Shown here piece by piece: positions 18,434 through 28,885 of a DNA stretch of 64,000 bases (the first letter of the stretch is position 1; every line of letters begins with the position of its first letter). Both the position numbers and the translations under genes were made by a program. The notes beneath the pieces are model-generated. The model was not told the DNA's origin. It was given only the letters and a program-made list of their open reading frames with translations, and searched no databases. Source of the DNA: CAVQRC01 sp963715045 (lineage in GTDB: Bacteria > Planctomycetota > Planctomycetia > Pirellulales > Lacipirellulaceae); assembly GCA_963715045.1 (NCBI GenBank), contig CAVQRC010000046.1, positions 50,177 to 114,176 on the forward strand, in the 5' to 3' direction.

Positions 18434-20546
18434 AGTGCCATGGTTCTGGGGCCACCATCTGGTCCTCGGAGTCAATCCGCGGGGGGAGGCGAAACACGCG
18501 GCCGTCGCGGGTGGCGAAGTACAGACGCGACTCGGACTTCTGAAACGGATCGCCGTCGGCCCAGAGGGCGTAGAAATCTGGATGGGCGTTGAGCGGTCGA
18601 CGCGGATAGTTGTGGTTGAACTGCGAATCGCGGGTGAGTGCCTTGACACGCTTCCAGGTCGCACCTTCATCGGCGCTCGTGTACATCACGACTTCGCCGC
18701 CGGTCCCAAACGGCTGGGGTCCCGGTTCGGTGGTCCCAATGATCCGCCATTGGTCGGCCTCGACATACAGCGACGCATAGTCGTAACAGTGATCGGTGGC
18801 CGTAACCGCGTGCTTCTGCCACGCCTCACCATCCCACACGGCGACGGTGAGCATTCGCGGCGGATCCTGCGGGCCGGGAACGTAGTTTTCGGCAACCAGG
18901 TACAGGATTACCGGGCGGCCGTCGCGGGTGAACGCGAGGTCCTTGAGATAGACGAGTCGGATGGCCTCGATCTCGCGTCGCCCGTTGCTCGGCATCGTCG
19001 GTGGGTTCGAGATCCACCGGCCGGGCGTATGCAAACACGAGCGCGTCGTTCGCGACCTCGCCGAGCGGTAACTGAAGCGGTTCGCCACCGGCGTTCTGCC
19101 AGGTGCGGCCCCCGTCGGTGGTCGCCATGTAGTACAGGTTGGTTCGCCGATTGACCGGTTGCCCATCGATGTTGGGGTGAATGTTGAACGCCATCCCGAT
19201 CGTGTCGCCGTGTCGCCGCGAGATTTCGTAACTGCCGTTGAGAATGTCGATCAGGCGGAAAGGTTCGGTCCAGTCCCGTCCGGCAGGGCTCCGCGAAACG
19301 TAGATCCCGCGGCCCGAGGCGTAGAGCGTGTGAAGAAACACGAACCCCTGCCCTGAAAGGTGCCAGGGCTGGCCGTACGAGAAGTTCCTCACCCTCACGA
19401 GTTCGAAATCGTCGATGCCGTAAGGCCGCTTCGAGCGATGGATGTACGACATCCCGGCCGTGCCGTGGGTGTTGGAAAATGTCCAGAGGTATCCGTCGTC
19501 GTCGATCGACAACACCGGATTGTCGTGGGCGTCCCGGGTCAGCTTGTCGAGCAACACCCGCGGACGCGCCACGCGGCCGGTTCGGTGGTCGTAGTAGCTC
19601 AGGCAATGAAGCAACGAGCCGTTGCGACGGGTGCCGCCATAGATGAAAAACGTCTTTTCGACCTCGGGCCGATACTCGGCAAAGGCAACAAGTTGTTGCG
19701 GGTACGTGGCGAAGCCGCCTGAGTACTTGTAGTGGTAGGGCGGTCCGACGCGTTGGTTGTAGTACCAGATGCCGCGAAAGCCGTCGATCGTGGGAAGTTC
19801 CTCGACCGCGATCCGACGGTAAGGCTGCTGCGGCGTGCCGGTCCAGGGATCGCTGCGGCGGTGGGCCGCGATCGCGTCACCCGTTACCTGCAAGGCTGAG
19901 CGAATCAGCCTCGGCATCCGTCGTCGCGGTGCTGGATGGAGACGCAAGTTCGGCAATCTGCCCGGCCGTGAGTGCTGCACGATAGAACCGCAGATCGTCG
20001 ATCGCTCCGTGCATGACGTCGAGCGCCGGCACCGAGCCCCCGATCCGAATCGGCTGATCCGAGGCTTGCATCGGACCGACCGCCTTGGACCTGGCCGACC
20101 AACTTGCCGTCTTGAAACAACCGCGCCGACCGGCCGTCGTAAGAGGCACTGAGATGGAACCACGTATCGACAGGGGGCGTGGCCGCGGTCACGACGATCG
20201 TCTTGTCGGCCCCCTGAACGCGCCACCGCAGGCGGCTCTTGTGGAGGAAGAGCGTGAACTGCTCCCCGCGGTGGCCCCTGGTGACGAACACCTGCGGGTC
20301 GCGAAGGTCGTCGAGTTTGATCCAGGCCGTCACGGTGAACTGCTTGAGCTCGGCGAGATCGGCGTCGACGAGGGCGGTCTGGCTGATGCCATCGAAGGTG
20401 ACCTGGCCGCCGGAGGGTGAAGCGGAGCGATCGGCCGGAGGAATCTGTTGTGCCGATACGCAAAGTGGCGGGAGCAGATGCGTCTCGCACTGCGACAGCA
20501 CAAAGACCATCAGCCAACAAAGGACGTGTTGTCGTGGCCGTCGCAT
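18432..20546 (-). CDS. Exported LamG plus BNR-4 repeat protein (at least three apparent frameshifts)
   Basis: The start at 20546 gives a signal peptide (HVLCWLMVFVLSQCETHLL). A LamG-type concanavalin-like domain follows (FTVTAWIKLDD, WFHLSASYDGRSARLFQDGK, GAIDDLRFYRAALTAGQIAEL). A propeller of the BNR_4 family then occupies about 450 residues: FRGIWYYNQRVGPPYHYKYS, RVLLDKLTRDAHDNPVLSID, DGYLWTFSNTHGTAGMSYIH, TTDGGRTWQNAGG and MYTSADEGATWKRVKAL. The frame changes near 20083, 19893 and 18982, each where one base more or less restores homologous-looking sequence. Proteins of this build are usually secreted glycoside-binding or sialidase-like enzymes. No catalytic residues can be assigned. The stop codon lies in the family E hairpin. 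Confidence 0.7.
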
Positions 20547-20717
20547 GCGGGTGGTGACCCGCCCGAACGCTCGTGATGGAGAGTTCTGTCGGCATGGGGT
20601 CTGAGCGATTCTGGTCGCATCTTGTAGCGAGTGGACGCGGTGTGGCGGCCCTCCTATCATAGCGATCCGCCCGGGCTCCCGGGATGAACCGACGTCGTCT
20701 CTGAGCTGGCAGGCCTC

Positions 20718-21098
20718 ATGAGCGAAATTGATCGCGATCTCGAATTCATCAGACTCGTGCGGCAACGTGCCGGGTCGCTGGAAGCAGAATACTTCAAGCG
20801 TTTCGAAATGATCGTCAATCAGGTGCAGGAGCTTGCCGAGACGATGGGGGTGCCGAATCGGCGACTTCGCAGGCGTGAGCGCAACGAGTTTCACCGCCGC
20901 ACCATGGAGCAGTTTCTCGACGAACTCCGCCGCGAGAACGAGGAGTACTCCCGATTCAACTGGCAACAGCGGTGGAGGGCGTCTTTGCAGAAAGAGGTGC
21001 TCGTCAAACCGGGTACGGTGATGTCCTATTTACTCCGCGAACGCGTCCGGGTCGTGGCCCAGTGCGTCGCCCATGAACTGGCGATCGCGCGAAGATAA
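20718..21098 (+). CDS. Hypothetical protein coupled to a sigma factor
   Basis: A 126-residue, highly charged, mostly helical protein (IDRDLEFIRLVRQRAGSLEA, NEFHRRTMEQFLDELRRENE, WQQRWRASLQKEVLVKPG). Its TAA stop overlaps the ATG of the sigma factor gene (TAATG), so translation of the two is probably coupled. There is no signal peptide or membrane helix. The family is not recognised. The coupling suggests a regulator or partner of the sigma factor. Confidence 0.7.
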   Translation: MSEIDRDLEFIRLVRQRAGSLEAEYFKRFEMIVNQVQELAETMGVPNRRLRRRERNEFHRRTMEQFLDELRRENEEYSRFNWQQRWRASLQKEVLVKPGTVMSYLLRERVRVVAQCVAHELAIARR

Positions 21099-21634
21099 TG
21101 GATATCCAACAGGCTCTTGACGCTCTGCAGCGGCGGCCGAATGATCGCGAAACACGTAAGCGGTTTCTGGAAGTGTCGTTGGAGACGGTGCAAGAGTCGC
21201 TGCTGCGGACGTTCGGCCGCTACGGTGCGGCGTACGAAGACCTGCTGCAGGCGACGTTGTGCCGGTTCTTCGTCGGCATTCTGAAAGTGGCTCTCGAGGG
21301 CCGCCTGGATCCGAGCCGAAACATCGAAGCCTATCTGCGAACGATGGCGTCCAACGCCTTTCGCGATGAGTTGCGGGCGATGATTCGGGATCCGCTTTAC
21401 GCCGCGGTCAGCTTTCAGAGTGAAGGAGAGCAGGAGCCGGGGGTCATCGACCCCGATCGCGATGTACTCGAATTGCTTCAGCAACTCGAAGAAGACGAAC
21501 AGGAATTGATTCGTCTACGGCTCTCGGGACACGAGTTCGCCAAGGTTGCCGCGGTGCTGGGAGTCACGCCGGAAACGGCCCGCAAGCGATACACGAGAAT
21601 CATCGAAAAGCTTCGCCGGCTTTTTTTTCAATAG
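21098..21634 (+). CDS. RNA polymerase sigma factor, ECF type
   Basis: A 178-residue sigma-70 family protein with only regions 2 and 4. Region 2 is visible in GAAYEDLLQATLCRFFVGIL and IEAYLRTMASNAFRDELRA. Region 4 is the helix-turn-helix ELIRLRLSGHEFAKVAAVLG, then TPETARKRYTRIIEKLRRL. Such proteins direct core polymerase to stress or envelope promoters. Its start overlaps the stop of the preceding gene. The convergent gene at 21659-21916 encodes a protein with the zinc-binding anti-sigma signature and could be its partner. Confidence 0.85.
   Translation: MDIQQALDALQRRPNDRETRKRFLEVSLETVQESLLRTFGRYGAAYEDLLQATLCRFFVGILKVALEGRLDPSRNIEAYLRTMASNAFRDELRAMIRDPLYAAVSFQSEGEQEPGVIDPDRDVLELLQQLEEDEQELIRLRLSGHEFAKVAAVLGVTPETARKRYTRIIEKLRRLFFQ
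21606..21628 (+). terminator. Possible intrinsic terminator overlapping the sigma factor's 3' end
   Basis: AAAAGC and GCTTTT can pair around TTCGCCG, followed by four more T. The T8 run lies just before the TAG stop. The stem is short and A-T rich, so efficiency is doubtful. Confidence 0.4.
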
Positions 21635-21658
21635 GGGCGAACGGACGATTGCCAGGCG

Positions 21659-21916
21659 TTAGGAACGCGTCGGCGAGTCTGCCGAGGCGAGCATGCTCTC
21701 GACCTCGGTGAGCGCGTTGTCGACTGCCAATTGTCGCGTGGCGACGAGCTTCGTAGCGGCCTCGAAGTAGCACCGGCAGGCTTCGCATGTTTCGCGATGC
21801 GTCTCGAACAACTGCATGTACTCGACCACTTCATTGCCGCCGCCCCCCTGATGCAACGTTTCGGCGAGCTCGATCATGTCGGACAGCGACGGGCAAATCA
21901 GGGCAGGGGAGGGCAT
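21659..21916 (-). CDS. Small ZAS-type (anti-sigma zinc motif) protein
   Basis: An 85-residue protein carrying HRETCEAC (His40, Cys44, Cys47), the H-x3-C-x2-C motif of zinc-binding anti-sigma factors, within a helix-rich stretch (EYMQLFETHRETCEACRCYF, then EAATKLVATRQ). It lacks a membrane helix, so it would be a soluble anti-sigma or sensor. It converges on the sigma gene 24 bases away rather than following it in an operon. Some zf-HC2 proteins have no anti-sigma role, so the function is inferred from motif and position. Confidence 0.6.
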   Translation of the reverse strand: MPSPALICPSLSDMIELAETLHQGGGGNEVVEYMQLFETHRETCEACRCYFEAATKLVATRQLAVDNALTEVESMLASADSPTRS

Positions 21917-22724
21917 GCGAGAGAAGTCCTGTGTGCGAGGAATCCGGAGGAATGCTCCCCAGACGCGAGTGGGTGCGTCACTTCGGGGCTAAAGGGTTAT
22001 ACGAATCTCACGGCCCGTTTGTGACGTCGGGGCGAAGAAAAACCCCGGGGGCGTGATCGCTGAAGAAAGTAACCTTCTGATCAGCAAACCACTTACCGCC
22101 GCCCCCAGAACGCCAGTGAATGCGTCGTGCGGACGGGGAATTCTGTCGCGGAAGCTCCCTTTGGGATTGGCTCTTGAGGATCCGGGCCGGATTCCGAGGA
22201 AACGGTGTCGACATTCTTTCGCCCGCGTACTCCGGCACCGCAGCTGTTGCATGGTGATTCCACCGTGTCTCCCGGCAAAGCCCTCGCTGTTCTACACAAT
22301 CAAACGCTCGCGTCGTCTGACGCCCCTGATTAGGCCTTCGCAGCGATCCACAGGTCGAGATGAAGCCACAGAGGTCGCCGAGGACACAGAGCACCGGGAC
22401 GGGAACCGGACTGCATCGCAGCAGTGGTCCGTCGACGATTTCTCTCTGTGCCCTCGTCTTTCTCTGTGGCTTTCCTTCGATACGACCGGTTTGACCAACG
22501 AATCAGGCTGCGGCATCGTCGGCCGGGCTGAGGTCGCTGTGGCTCAACTCGCGGAGATCTGTAGAACAACGAGGGCAAAGCCGGGGGCTCCGCGAATGTG
22601 GCGGTGCGATGCAGAGCGACGATCGTACCCCTGGATTGGTCGCGAAGCGGCTCGACTTACCCGCGTCCGGCCGCTACAACTGCCGAGTGCAGTCCTGTTT
22701 CTCGAGTCTCAAGGGCATCTGTCC
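21917..22724. other. Intergenic region with one repeat element
   Basis: About 800 bases without a supported gene. A long plus-strand frame opens at 22053 and leads into the DUF1559 gene, but the part before 22725 has no protein-like character and crosses the family B element at 22358-22480. Nothing else is recognised. Confidence 0.5.
22358..22480. repeat. Solitary hairpin element, family B
   Basis: The left arm GAAGCCACAGAGG, then GAGGACACAGAGC, and right arm TCTCTCTGTGCCCTC, then TTTCTCTGTGGCTTTCC, are inverted words around a central part containing ATCGCAGCAGTGGTC. Reverse-complementing a unit of the array at 28137-28860 gives the same order of words and the core ATCGCAGCAGCGGTC, so this is the same element in the opposite orientation. 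Confidence 0.75.
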
Positions 22725-23805
<1,081 letters not shown>

Positions 23806-23806
23806 T

Positions 23807-24235
23807 ATGAAGCACGCACGCGGTCGGTTGCCGACCTGGACGACGATCCTGCTGTTCGCCTTGCTGGCGGGTTGCGGGGATGGCCGGCCGCAACGCGTCG
23901 TGGTCACGGGCACGGTGCGGTACAACGGCACTCCGGTCGAAGGGGCTCACGTGATGTTCACCCCCACCGGAGCGCGGCCAGCGAGCGCGCGAACCGACGC
24001 CGAGGGCCGGTTCGAACTGCGAACCTTCGATCCGGCCGATGGGGCCGTCGTCGGAACTCATCTGGTGACGATCGCCAAGATGGGATCGACGAACCCGAAC
24101 GACCCGTACGCGGCGCGGAGCAGTTCGCTGCCCGAGCGGTACCGCCGCACCGAGACATCGGGGCTTACCGCCGAAGTCACGGCCGAGGGTGAGAACGATT
24201 TCACGTTCGAATTGACGGACGAGGCGAGAAAGTAA
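23807..24235 (+). CDS. Lipoprotein with carboxypeptidase-regulatory-like (Ig-fold) domain
   Basis: A 142-residue protein with lipobox LLAGC after a hydrophobic stretch (TTILLFALLAGCGDG). The rest is one beta-sandwich: VVVTGTVRYNGTPVEGAHVM, FTPTGARPASARTDAEGRFE, VVGTHLVTIAKMG and ENDFTFELTDEARK. It starts one base after the DUF1559 stop. This DUF1559 plus small lipoprotein arrangement recurs at 33132-34647 in this window, which supports a shared role at the cell envelope. Confidence 0.8.
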   Translation: MKHARGRLPTWTTILLFALLAGCGDGRPQRVVVTGTVRYNGTPVEGAHVMFTPTGARPASARTDAEGRFELRTFDPADGAVVGTHLVTIAKMGSTNPNDPYAARSSSLPERYRRTETSGLTAEVTAEGENDFTFELTDEARK

Positions 24236-24444
24236 GCCATCGTCCGTGGGGCTGTCTCATCGTCCCGTCATCGGCTGCCGAGCGTGAATCTGACTTCGAA
24301 AAAAGGAGCCTGCGCGGCTCGTTTCTGTCGCTTGTGCGGGTTGCACGGCCTGCGGCACCGAAGTTCAAGTTGTCGAGCCTCGGCGTGAAGTATCGTTGTA
24401 CGCCCCAATGGTATTGAAGCCGTTCCACCCCGTATGACGAAGCA

Positions 24445-25599
24445 ATGACAAGAATCGGTATTCTCACCAGCGGTGGCGACTGTCCCGGACTCAATGCGGT
24501 CATCCGCGGCGTGGTCAAGGCCAGCCATCAACTGGGGTACGACTGCGTCGGGTTCCTCAAAGGCTACGAGGGACTGTGCGATCCTGTGCAGTACATGGCC
24601 CTGGATCCGAAGAACACGGCCGGGATTCTGAATCTCGGCGGCACGATCCTTGGCAGCACAAACAAGGGCCGATTCGTCGCAACCACCGGCGAGGACCATC
24701 GCGTCGACATCGATCCGGTGCTGCTCGAACGGGTTCACAAGACGACCGAACAACTTGAACTGGCCGGGCTGGTGTGCGTGGGCGGCGACGGCTCGCTGGC
24801 GATCGCCCAGCAATTCCACGAAGCGGGGATCCCGGTCATCGGGGTTCCCAAGACGATCGACAACGACCTGGCCGCGACGGCGTTTACGTTTGGCTTCGAC
24901 AGCGCCATCGCATGTGCGACCGACGCCCTGGATCGGCTGCACACAACGGCTGCCAGCCACGAGCGGATCATCGTGCTGGAAGTGATGGGTCGGCACGCCG
25001 GCTGGATCGCGCTGCACGCCGGGATCGCCGGTGGGGGCGACGTGATCCTGATCCCGGAGATCACGTGGAGCTACGAGTACGTGTGCCACAAGATTCTTGA
25101 ACGGGATGCGAACGGCAAGCGGTTCACGCTGATCGTCGTGGCCGAAGGGGCCCATCTGCCAAGCGGCGACGTCGTGGGCGAAGAACGCCAGGGCCAGCAG
25201 GTGCGACTCGGCGGCGTTGCCAATGCAGTCGCGCATGAAATCGAACGGCGGCTTCACCGCGAAACCCGCTCCGTGATTCTCGGGCACCTGCAGCGGGGCG
25301 GGCCCCCGACCACGTTCGATCGCGTGCTCGCGACGCAGTTCGGCGCTCACGCGGTGCGGATGATTGTCGAAGGCCGGCTGGGAGAAATGGTCTGCTTTTG
25401 CCCACCCACGATCGGCAGCGTCCCGATTGCAGAAGCGGTGTCGGAACTCTCCCGCGTGGACGCGACAGGATCGGCCGTGCAGGCCGCACGGGCGTTAGGG
25501 ATCAGTTTCGGAGATCAAGCCGAAGAGAGCAGTCCCTTCTCGTACGAGCATCGTCTGGAAGAGACCGGACTGCTCCTGGCCGAGGCCCTGGCGACTTAA
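24445..25599 (+). CDS. 6-phosphofructokinase family protein
   Basis: A 384-residue phosphofructokinase. The nucleotide or phosphoryl-donor loop is GILTSGGDCPGLNAVIRGVV. Residues 113-117 are GGDGS, and 135-141 are PKTIDND with the catalytic Asp. EVMGRHAGWIAL and LGHLQRGGPPTTFDR bind fructose 6-phosphate. In this family a Gly in GGDG(S/T) favours ATP, while Lys in PKTIDND is common to PPi-dependent and some ATP-dependent actinobacterial-type enzymes. The pair seen here (Gly, Lys) fits the ATP-using 'group III' type best, but donor use needs assay. It is cytoplasmic, in glycolysis. Neighbours are unrelated exported proteins. Confidence 0.9.
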   Translation: MTRIGILTSGGDCPGLNAVIRGVVKASHQLGYDCVGFLKGYEGLCDPVQYMALDPKNTAGILNLGGTILGSTNKGRFVATTGEDHRVDIDPVLLERVHKTTEQLELAGLVCVGGDGSLAIAQQFHEAGIPVIGVPKTIDNDLAATAFTFGFDSAIACATDALDRLHTTAASHERIIVLEVMGRHAGWIALHAGIAGGGDVILIPEITWSYEYVCHKILERDANGKRFTLIVVAEGAHLPSGDVVGEERQGQQVRLGGVANAVAHEIERRLHRETRSVILGHLQRGGPPTTFDRVLATQFGAHAVRMIVEGRLGEMVCFCPPTIGSVPIAEAVSELSRVDATGSAVQAARALGISFGDQAEESSPFSYEHRLEETGLLLAEALAT

Positions 25600-25701
25600 T
25601 CGCGAATCGGCGAAACCGGTTTGGCTTCCTGCCTGCCGCAGCCGCGACGCGAGCGGTATACTCTTGGGCTATCTGCCACACTTACCTCAGGAGTGCCAAC
25701 C

Positions 25702-26802
25702 ATGTTGCGATCGATGTGTGCGTTCGTCGTTACGCTGAGCTGCTGCGGGCCGGTTGCGACGGCAGAGGATTTTCAGCTTCGACCCGGCACGTGCGATCTG
25801 GCCAGCGCGGGGCCCCTGGCGATCGGGCCGCAAGGCGTGCTCTTTGTCGGCGATCCAAAGGCGGCCACGATTTATGCCATCGACGTCAATGACGGCAACG
25901 TCGGCCGGTTCCCATCCACGCTGAACATCGCCGATATCGATCAGAACATCGCCGATCTGCTGGGAACGACCCGGGACGACATTCTGATCAACGACCTGGC
26001 GGCCAACCCGGCGCGGGGCGAAATCTTCTTCTCCGTGTCGAGAGGACGTGGTCCGGATGCACTGCCCGTGCTGCTGCGACTGCGGGCCAACGGGGAACTC
26101 GACGCGGTATCGCTCGAAAACGTGCCGTGTGCCAAGGCGACGATCGGCAATGCTCCCGAAGACAAATTAGTGGGCGAGGGTCGGCGAAGAAGCAACCGTC
26201 GACTCGAATCGATCACCGACCTGATGTACATCAACGGGCGGGTATTCGTCGCCGGCCTGTCGAATGAAGAGTTTGCGTCGAAGCTGCGGTCGATTCCGTT
26301 CCCGTTCTCGGAGATCGATCCGGGGACCAGTGTCGAGATCTTCCACGGCGCCCACGGCGGCTTTGAAACACGCTCTCCGGTGCGAACGTTTACGACTTAC
26401 GAAATCGATGAGATTCCTCATTTGCTGGCCGCCTACACGTGCACGCCGCTGGTCAAGTTCCCGATCGACAAGTTGCAGCCCGGCGAGAAGATCGTCGGCA
26501 CGACGATCGCCGAACTCGGCAACCGCAATCGTCCGCTCGATATGGTCGTGTATCAGCAAGATGGGCGGGACTACATCCTGATGGCCAACAGCAGTCGTGG
26601 CTTGATGAAGATCTCGACGAACGACATCGCCGACATCGAGGGCATCACCGAACGGATCAGCGGCACAGCCGGGTTGCCGTACGAGACAATCGACGGCATC
26701 GAAGGCGTGGTCCAGCTGGATCGTTACGCCGACGATACGGCGGTCGTATTGATTCAGACGGATTCGGGCGGTCAGTCGCTGCAAACGATACCGTTGCCGT
26801 AA
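25702..26802 (+). CDS. Exported propeller-like protein of unknown function
   Basis: The ATG at 25702 has GGAG upstream (tcaggagtgccaacc) and a signal peptide (SMCAFVVTLSCCGPVATAED). The 366-residue mature protein has blade-like strands (AIGPQGVLFVGDPKAATIYA, DILINDLAANPARGEIFFSV, LMYINGRVFVAGLSNEEFAS, NRPLDMVVYQQDGRDYILMA). It is probably periplasmic. A very similar style of protein without known activity is common in planctomycetes. It is followed within 15 bases by the next exported-protein gene, so the two are likely one transcript. Confidence 0.7.
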   Translation: MLRSMCAFVVTLSCCGPVATAEDFQLRPGTCDLASAGPLAIGPQGVLFVGDPKAATIYAIDVNDGNVGRFPSTLNIADIDQNIADLLGTTRDDILINDLAANPARGEIFFSVSRGRGPDALPVLLRLRANGELDAVSLENVPCAKATIGNAPEDKLVGEGRRRSNRRLESITDLMYINGRVFVAGLSNEEFASKLRSIPFPFSEIDPGTSVEIFHGAHGGFETRSPVRTFTTYEIDEIPHLLAAYTCTPLVKFPIDKLQPGEKIVGTTIAELGNRNRPLDMVVYQQDGRDYILMANSSRGLMKISTNDIADIEGITERISGTAGLPYETIDGIEGVVQLDRYADDTAVVLIQTDSGGQSLQTIPLP

Positions 26803-26816
26803 CGGGAGTGCGTGCG

Positions 26817-28067
26817 GTGGAGTCCCTACGAGTATTGCGCAGGCGGGTGCCAGTCGCGTTGCGGCGATTTGGCTCTCGTTGGCAATCTGCCGTGACCGTC
26901 TGTTTATTACTGACAACCGGGTTGCCGGGGTTTCTGGCCGGTGGCATGGCGTTTGCCGCGGAGCCCGATGCAGACGGGCGGAGCGTCGCAATTGGATTTA
27001 CGACCGACGACGACGCGATCGCGATCGAAGTTTCGGGCCTGTCACGGGATTTGCTTGAGAAGCTGCGAAACAGGACGATCGACGATCGGCAGTGGAAAGC
27101 GATTCTCCCGGTCACCGTTCACGATCAACTCTCCGATCGCCGGGCGAAACCTCTGTTGGGCCGCTACGAAGTTGCCTCCGAGGCGATCCTCTTCTGGCCG
27201 CGGTTTCCGCTCAAGCCCGGGTTGACGTATCAAGTCGAATTTCGGCCGGCCGAGATTCCCGGCCGCGAGGGTCGCAGCGAGCCGATCCTCAGACAGCAAC
27301 TGGCTCTGCCCGCCCAGCCCGCAACGCCACCCACGCGACTGGAGACCGTGTTTCCCACGACCGATCGATTGCCTGAGAATCTTCTCAAGTTCTATCTGCA
27401 GTTCTCGGCGCCCATGAGCCGTGGAGAGAGCTATCGCCATCTGCGGCTGTCTCGCGAATCGGGTGAGATCGTCGACGACCCGTTCCTGGAACTCGGCGAG
27501 GAACTCTGGGACCCCGACGGGACGCGATTAACCGTTCTGATCGACCCGGGTCGGATCAAGCGCGGGTTGAAGCCACGGGAGCAACTCGGAGCCGTGTTTG
27601 AAGCAGGCGGCCGCTATCGGCTGGAGGTCGACGCATCGTGGCCGGATGCCGAGGGGCGTCCTTTGGCGAATCCCGTGACCAAGGACTTCTTCGTCGGCCC
27701 GCCTGACGAATCGCAGCCCGATCCGCGGCAGTGGAAGATGACCGTCCCTGTCGCGGGATCCACCGCGCCGCTGGTCATCGAGTTGGGTGAACCGCTCGAT
27801 CGGGCGATGCTGGAACGGGTCATCGAGGTGACAACGTCAGCAGGCGTTCCGGTGGACGGCCGGATCGTTATTTCCGAAGAGGAAACGCGCTGGAAACTGG
27901 TACCCGATCGGCCCTGGCAACGCGGCCCGTACCAGATCAGCGTCGACACCGCATTGGAAGATGTTGCCGGCAACAGCATCGCCCGACCGTTTGAGGTCGA
28001 TGTCGTCCAGCCGATTGAACGCGTGCCCGCTGCCAGCCGGGAAGCTCTCAAGTTCAACGTCGAATAG
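26817..28067 (+). CDS. Exported protein with two Ig-like (Big_5/SbsA) domains
   Basis: The GTG at 26817 is chosen because GGGAG lies eight bases upstream and it gives a clean signal peptide (SAVTVCLLLTTGLPGFLAGG). The 416-residue product has SbsA-like Ig folds: RLPENLLKFYLQFSAPMSRG and TAPLVIELGEPLDRAMLERV, then QISVDTALEDVAGNSIARPF near the end. These domains occur in surface-layer and adhesive proteins. No enzyme motif is visible. The gene closely follows the 25702-26802 gene. Confidence 0.7.
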   Translation: MESLRVLRRRVPVALRRFGSRWQSAVTVCLLLTTGLPGFLAGGMAFAAEPDADGRSVAIGFTTDDDAIAIEVSGLSRDLLEKLRNRTIDDRQWKAILPVTVHDQLSDRRAKPLLGRYEVASEAILFWPRFPLKPGLTYQVEFRPAEIPGREGRSEPILRQQLALPAQPATPPTRLETVFPTTDRLPENLLKFYLQFSAPMSRGESYRHLRLSRESGEIVDDPFLELGEELWDPDGTRLTVLIDPGRIKRGLKPREQLGAVFEAGGRYRLEVDASWPDAEGRPLANPVTKDFFVGPPDESQPDPRQWKMTVPVAGSTAPLVIELGEPLDRAMLERVIEVTTSAGVPVDGRIVISEEETRWKLVPDRPWQRGPYQISVDTALEDVAGNSIARPFEVDVVQPIERVPAASREALKFNVE

Positions 28068-28136
28068 TGCGGATTCGCGGCCTCAGATTCAATGGAGGTG
28101 CCGGCTGGCCCTCGTTGTTTTTCAGATCTCCGAGAG

Positions 28137-28860
28137 GTGAGCCACAGAGGTTAAAGAGGGCACAGAGACAAATCGCCAAACTGACCGCTGCTGCGATTCG
28201 GTCCCCGTACCCCGCCCCGGAGCTCTGTGGCCTCTGTGTCCTCTGTGGCTTGATCTCGACTGACGCCCAGCGGGAGCTAACCTGACCAGCATCCGAAGAG
28301 CAGACACCCCGGAAGAGCAGACACCCTGAATCCGCAAAGGAAAGCCACAGAGATAAAAGAGGGCACAGAGACAAATCGCCAAACTGACCGCTGCTGCGAT
28401 TCGGTCCCCGTACCCCGCCCCGGAGCTCTGTGGCCTCTGTGTCCTCTGTGGCTTGATCTCGACTACGCCCAGCGGGAGCTAACCTGACCAGCATCCGAAG
28501 AGCAGACACCCTGAATCCGCAAAGGAAAGCCACAGAGATAAAGAGGGCACAGAGACAAATCGCCAAACTGACCGCTGCTGCGATTCGGTCCCCGTACCCC
28601 GACCCGGAGCTCTGTGGCCTCTGTGTCCTCTGTGGCTTGATCTCGACTACGCCCAGCGGGAGCTAACCTGACCAGCATCCGAAGAGCAGACACCCTGAAT
28701 CCGCAAAGGAAAGCCACAGAGATAAAAGAGGGCACAGAGACAAATCGCCAAACTGACCGCTGCTGCGATTCGGTCCCCGTACCCCGCCCCGGAGCTCTGT
28801 GGCCTCTGTGTCCTCTGTGGCTTGATCTCGACTGCGCCCAGCGGGAGCTAACCTGACCAG
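28137..28860. repeat. Array of four units, family B (period about 184-203 bp)
   Basis: The marker AATCGCCAAACTGACCGCTG occurs at about 28171, 28374, 28558 and 28743. Each unit carries GCCACAGAG and GAGGGCACAGAGAC, the core CTGCTGCGATTCGGTC, and then GGCCTCTGTGTCCTCTGTGG, so the ends are inverted words. Between hairpins lies a shared linker containing CAGCGGGAGCTAACCTGACC. The first unit has a small extra duplication of AGAGCAGACACC. The array separates two convergent genes and has no unique spacers. Confidence 0.9.
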
Positions 28861-28885
28861 CAAGGGCGGGGGTGAGGGGGCCTGG

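Noticed and set aside
22053..22724. N-terminal extension of the DUF1559 gene
   Set aside because: The frame is open but crosses a family B repeat, and the prepilin motif should lie near the N-terminus.
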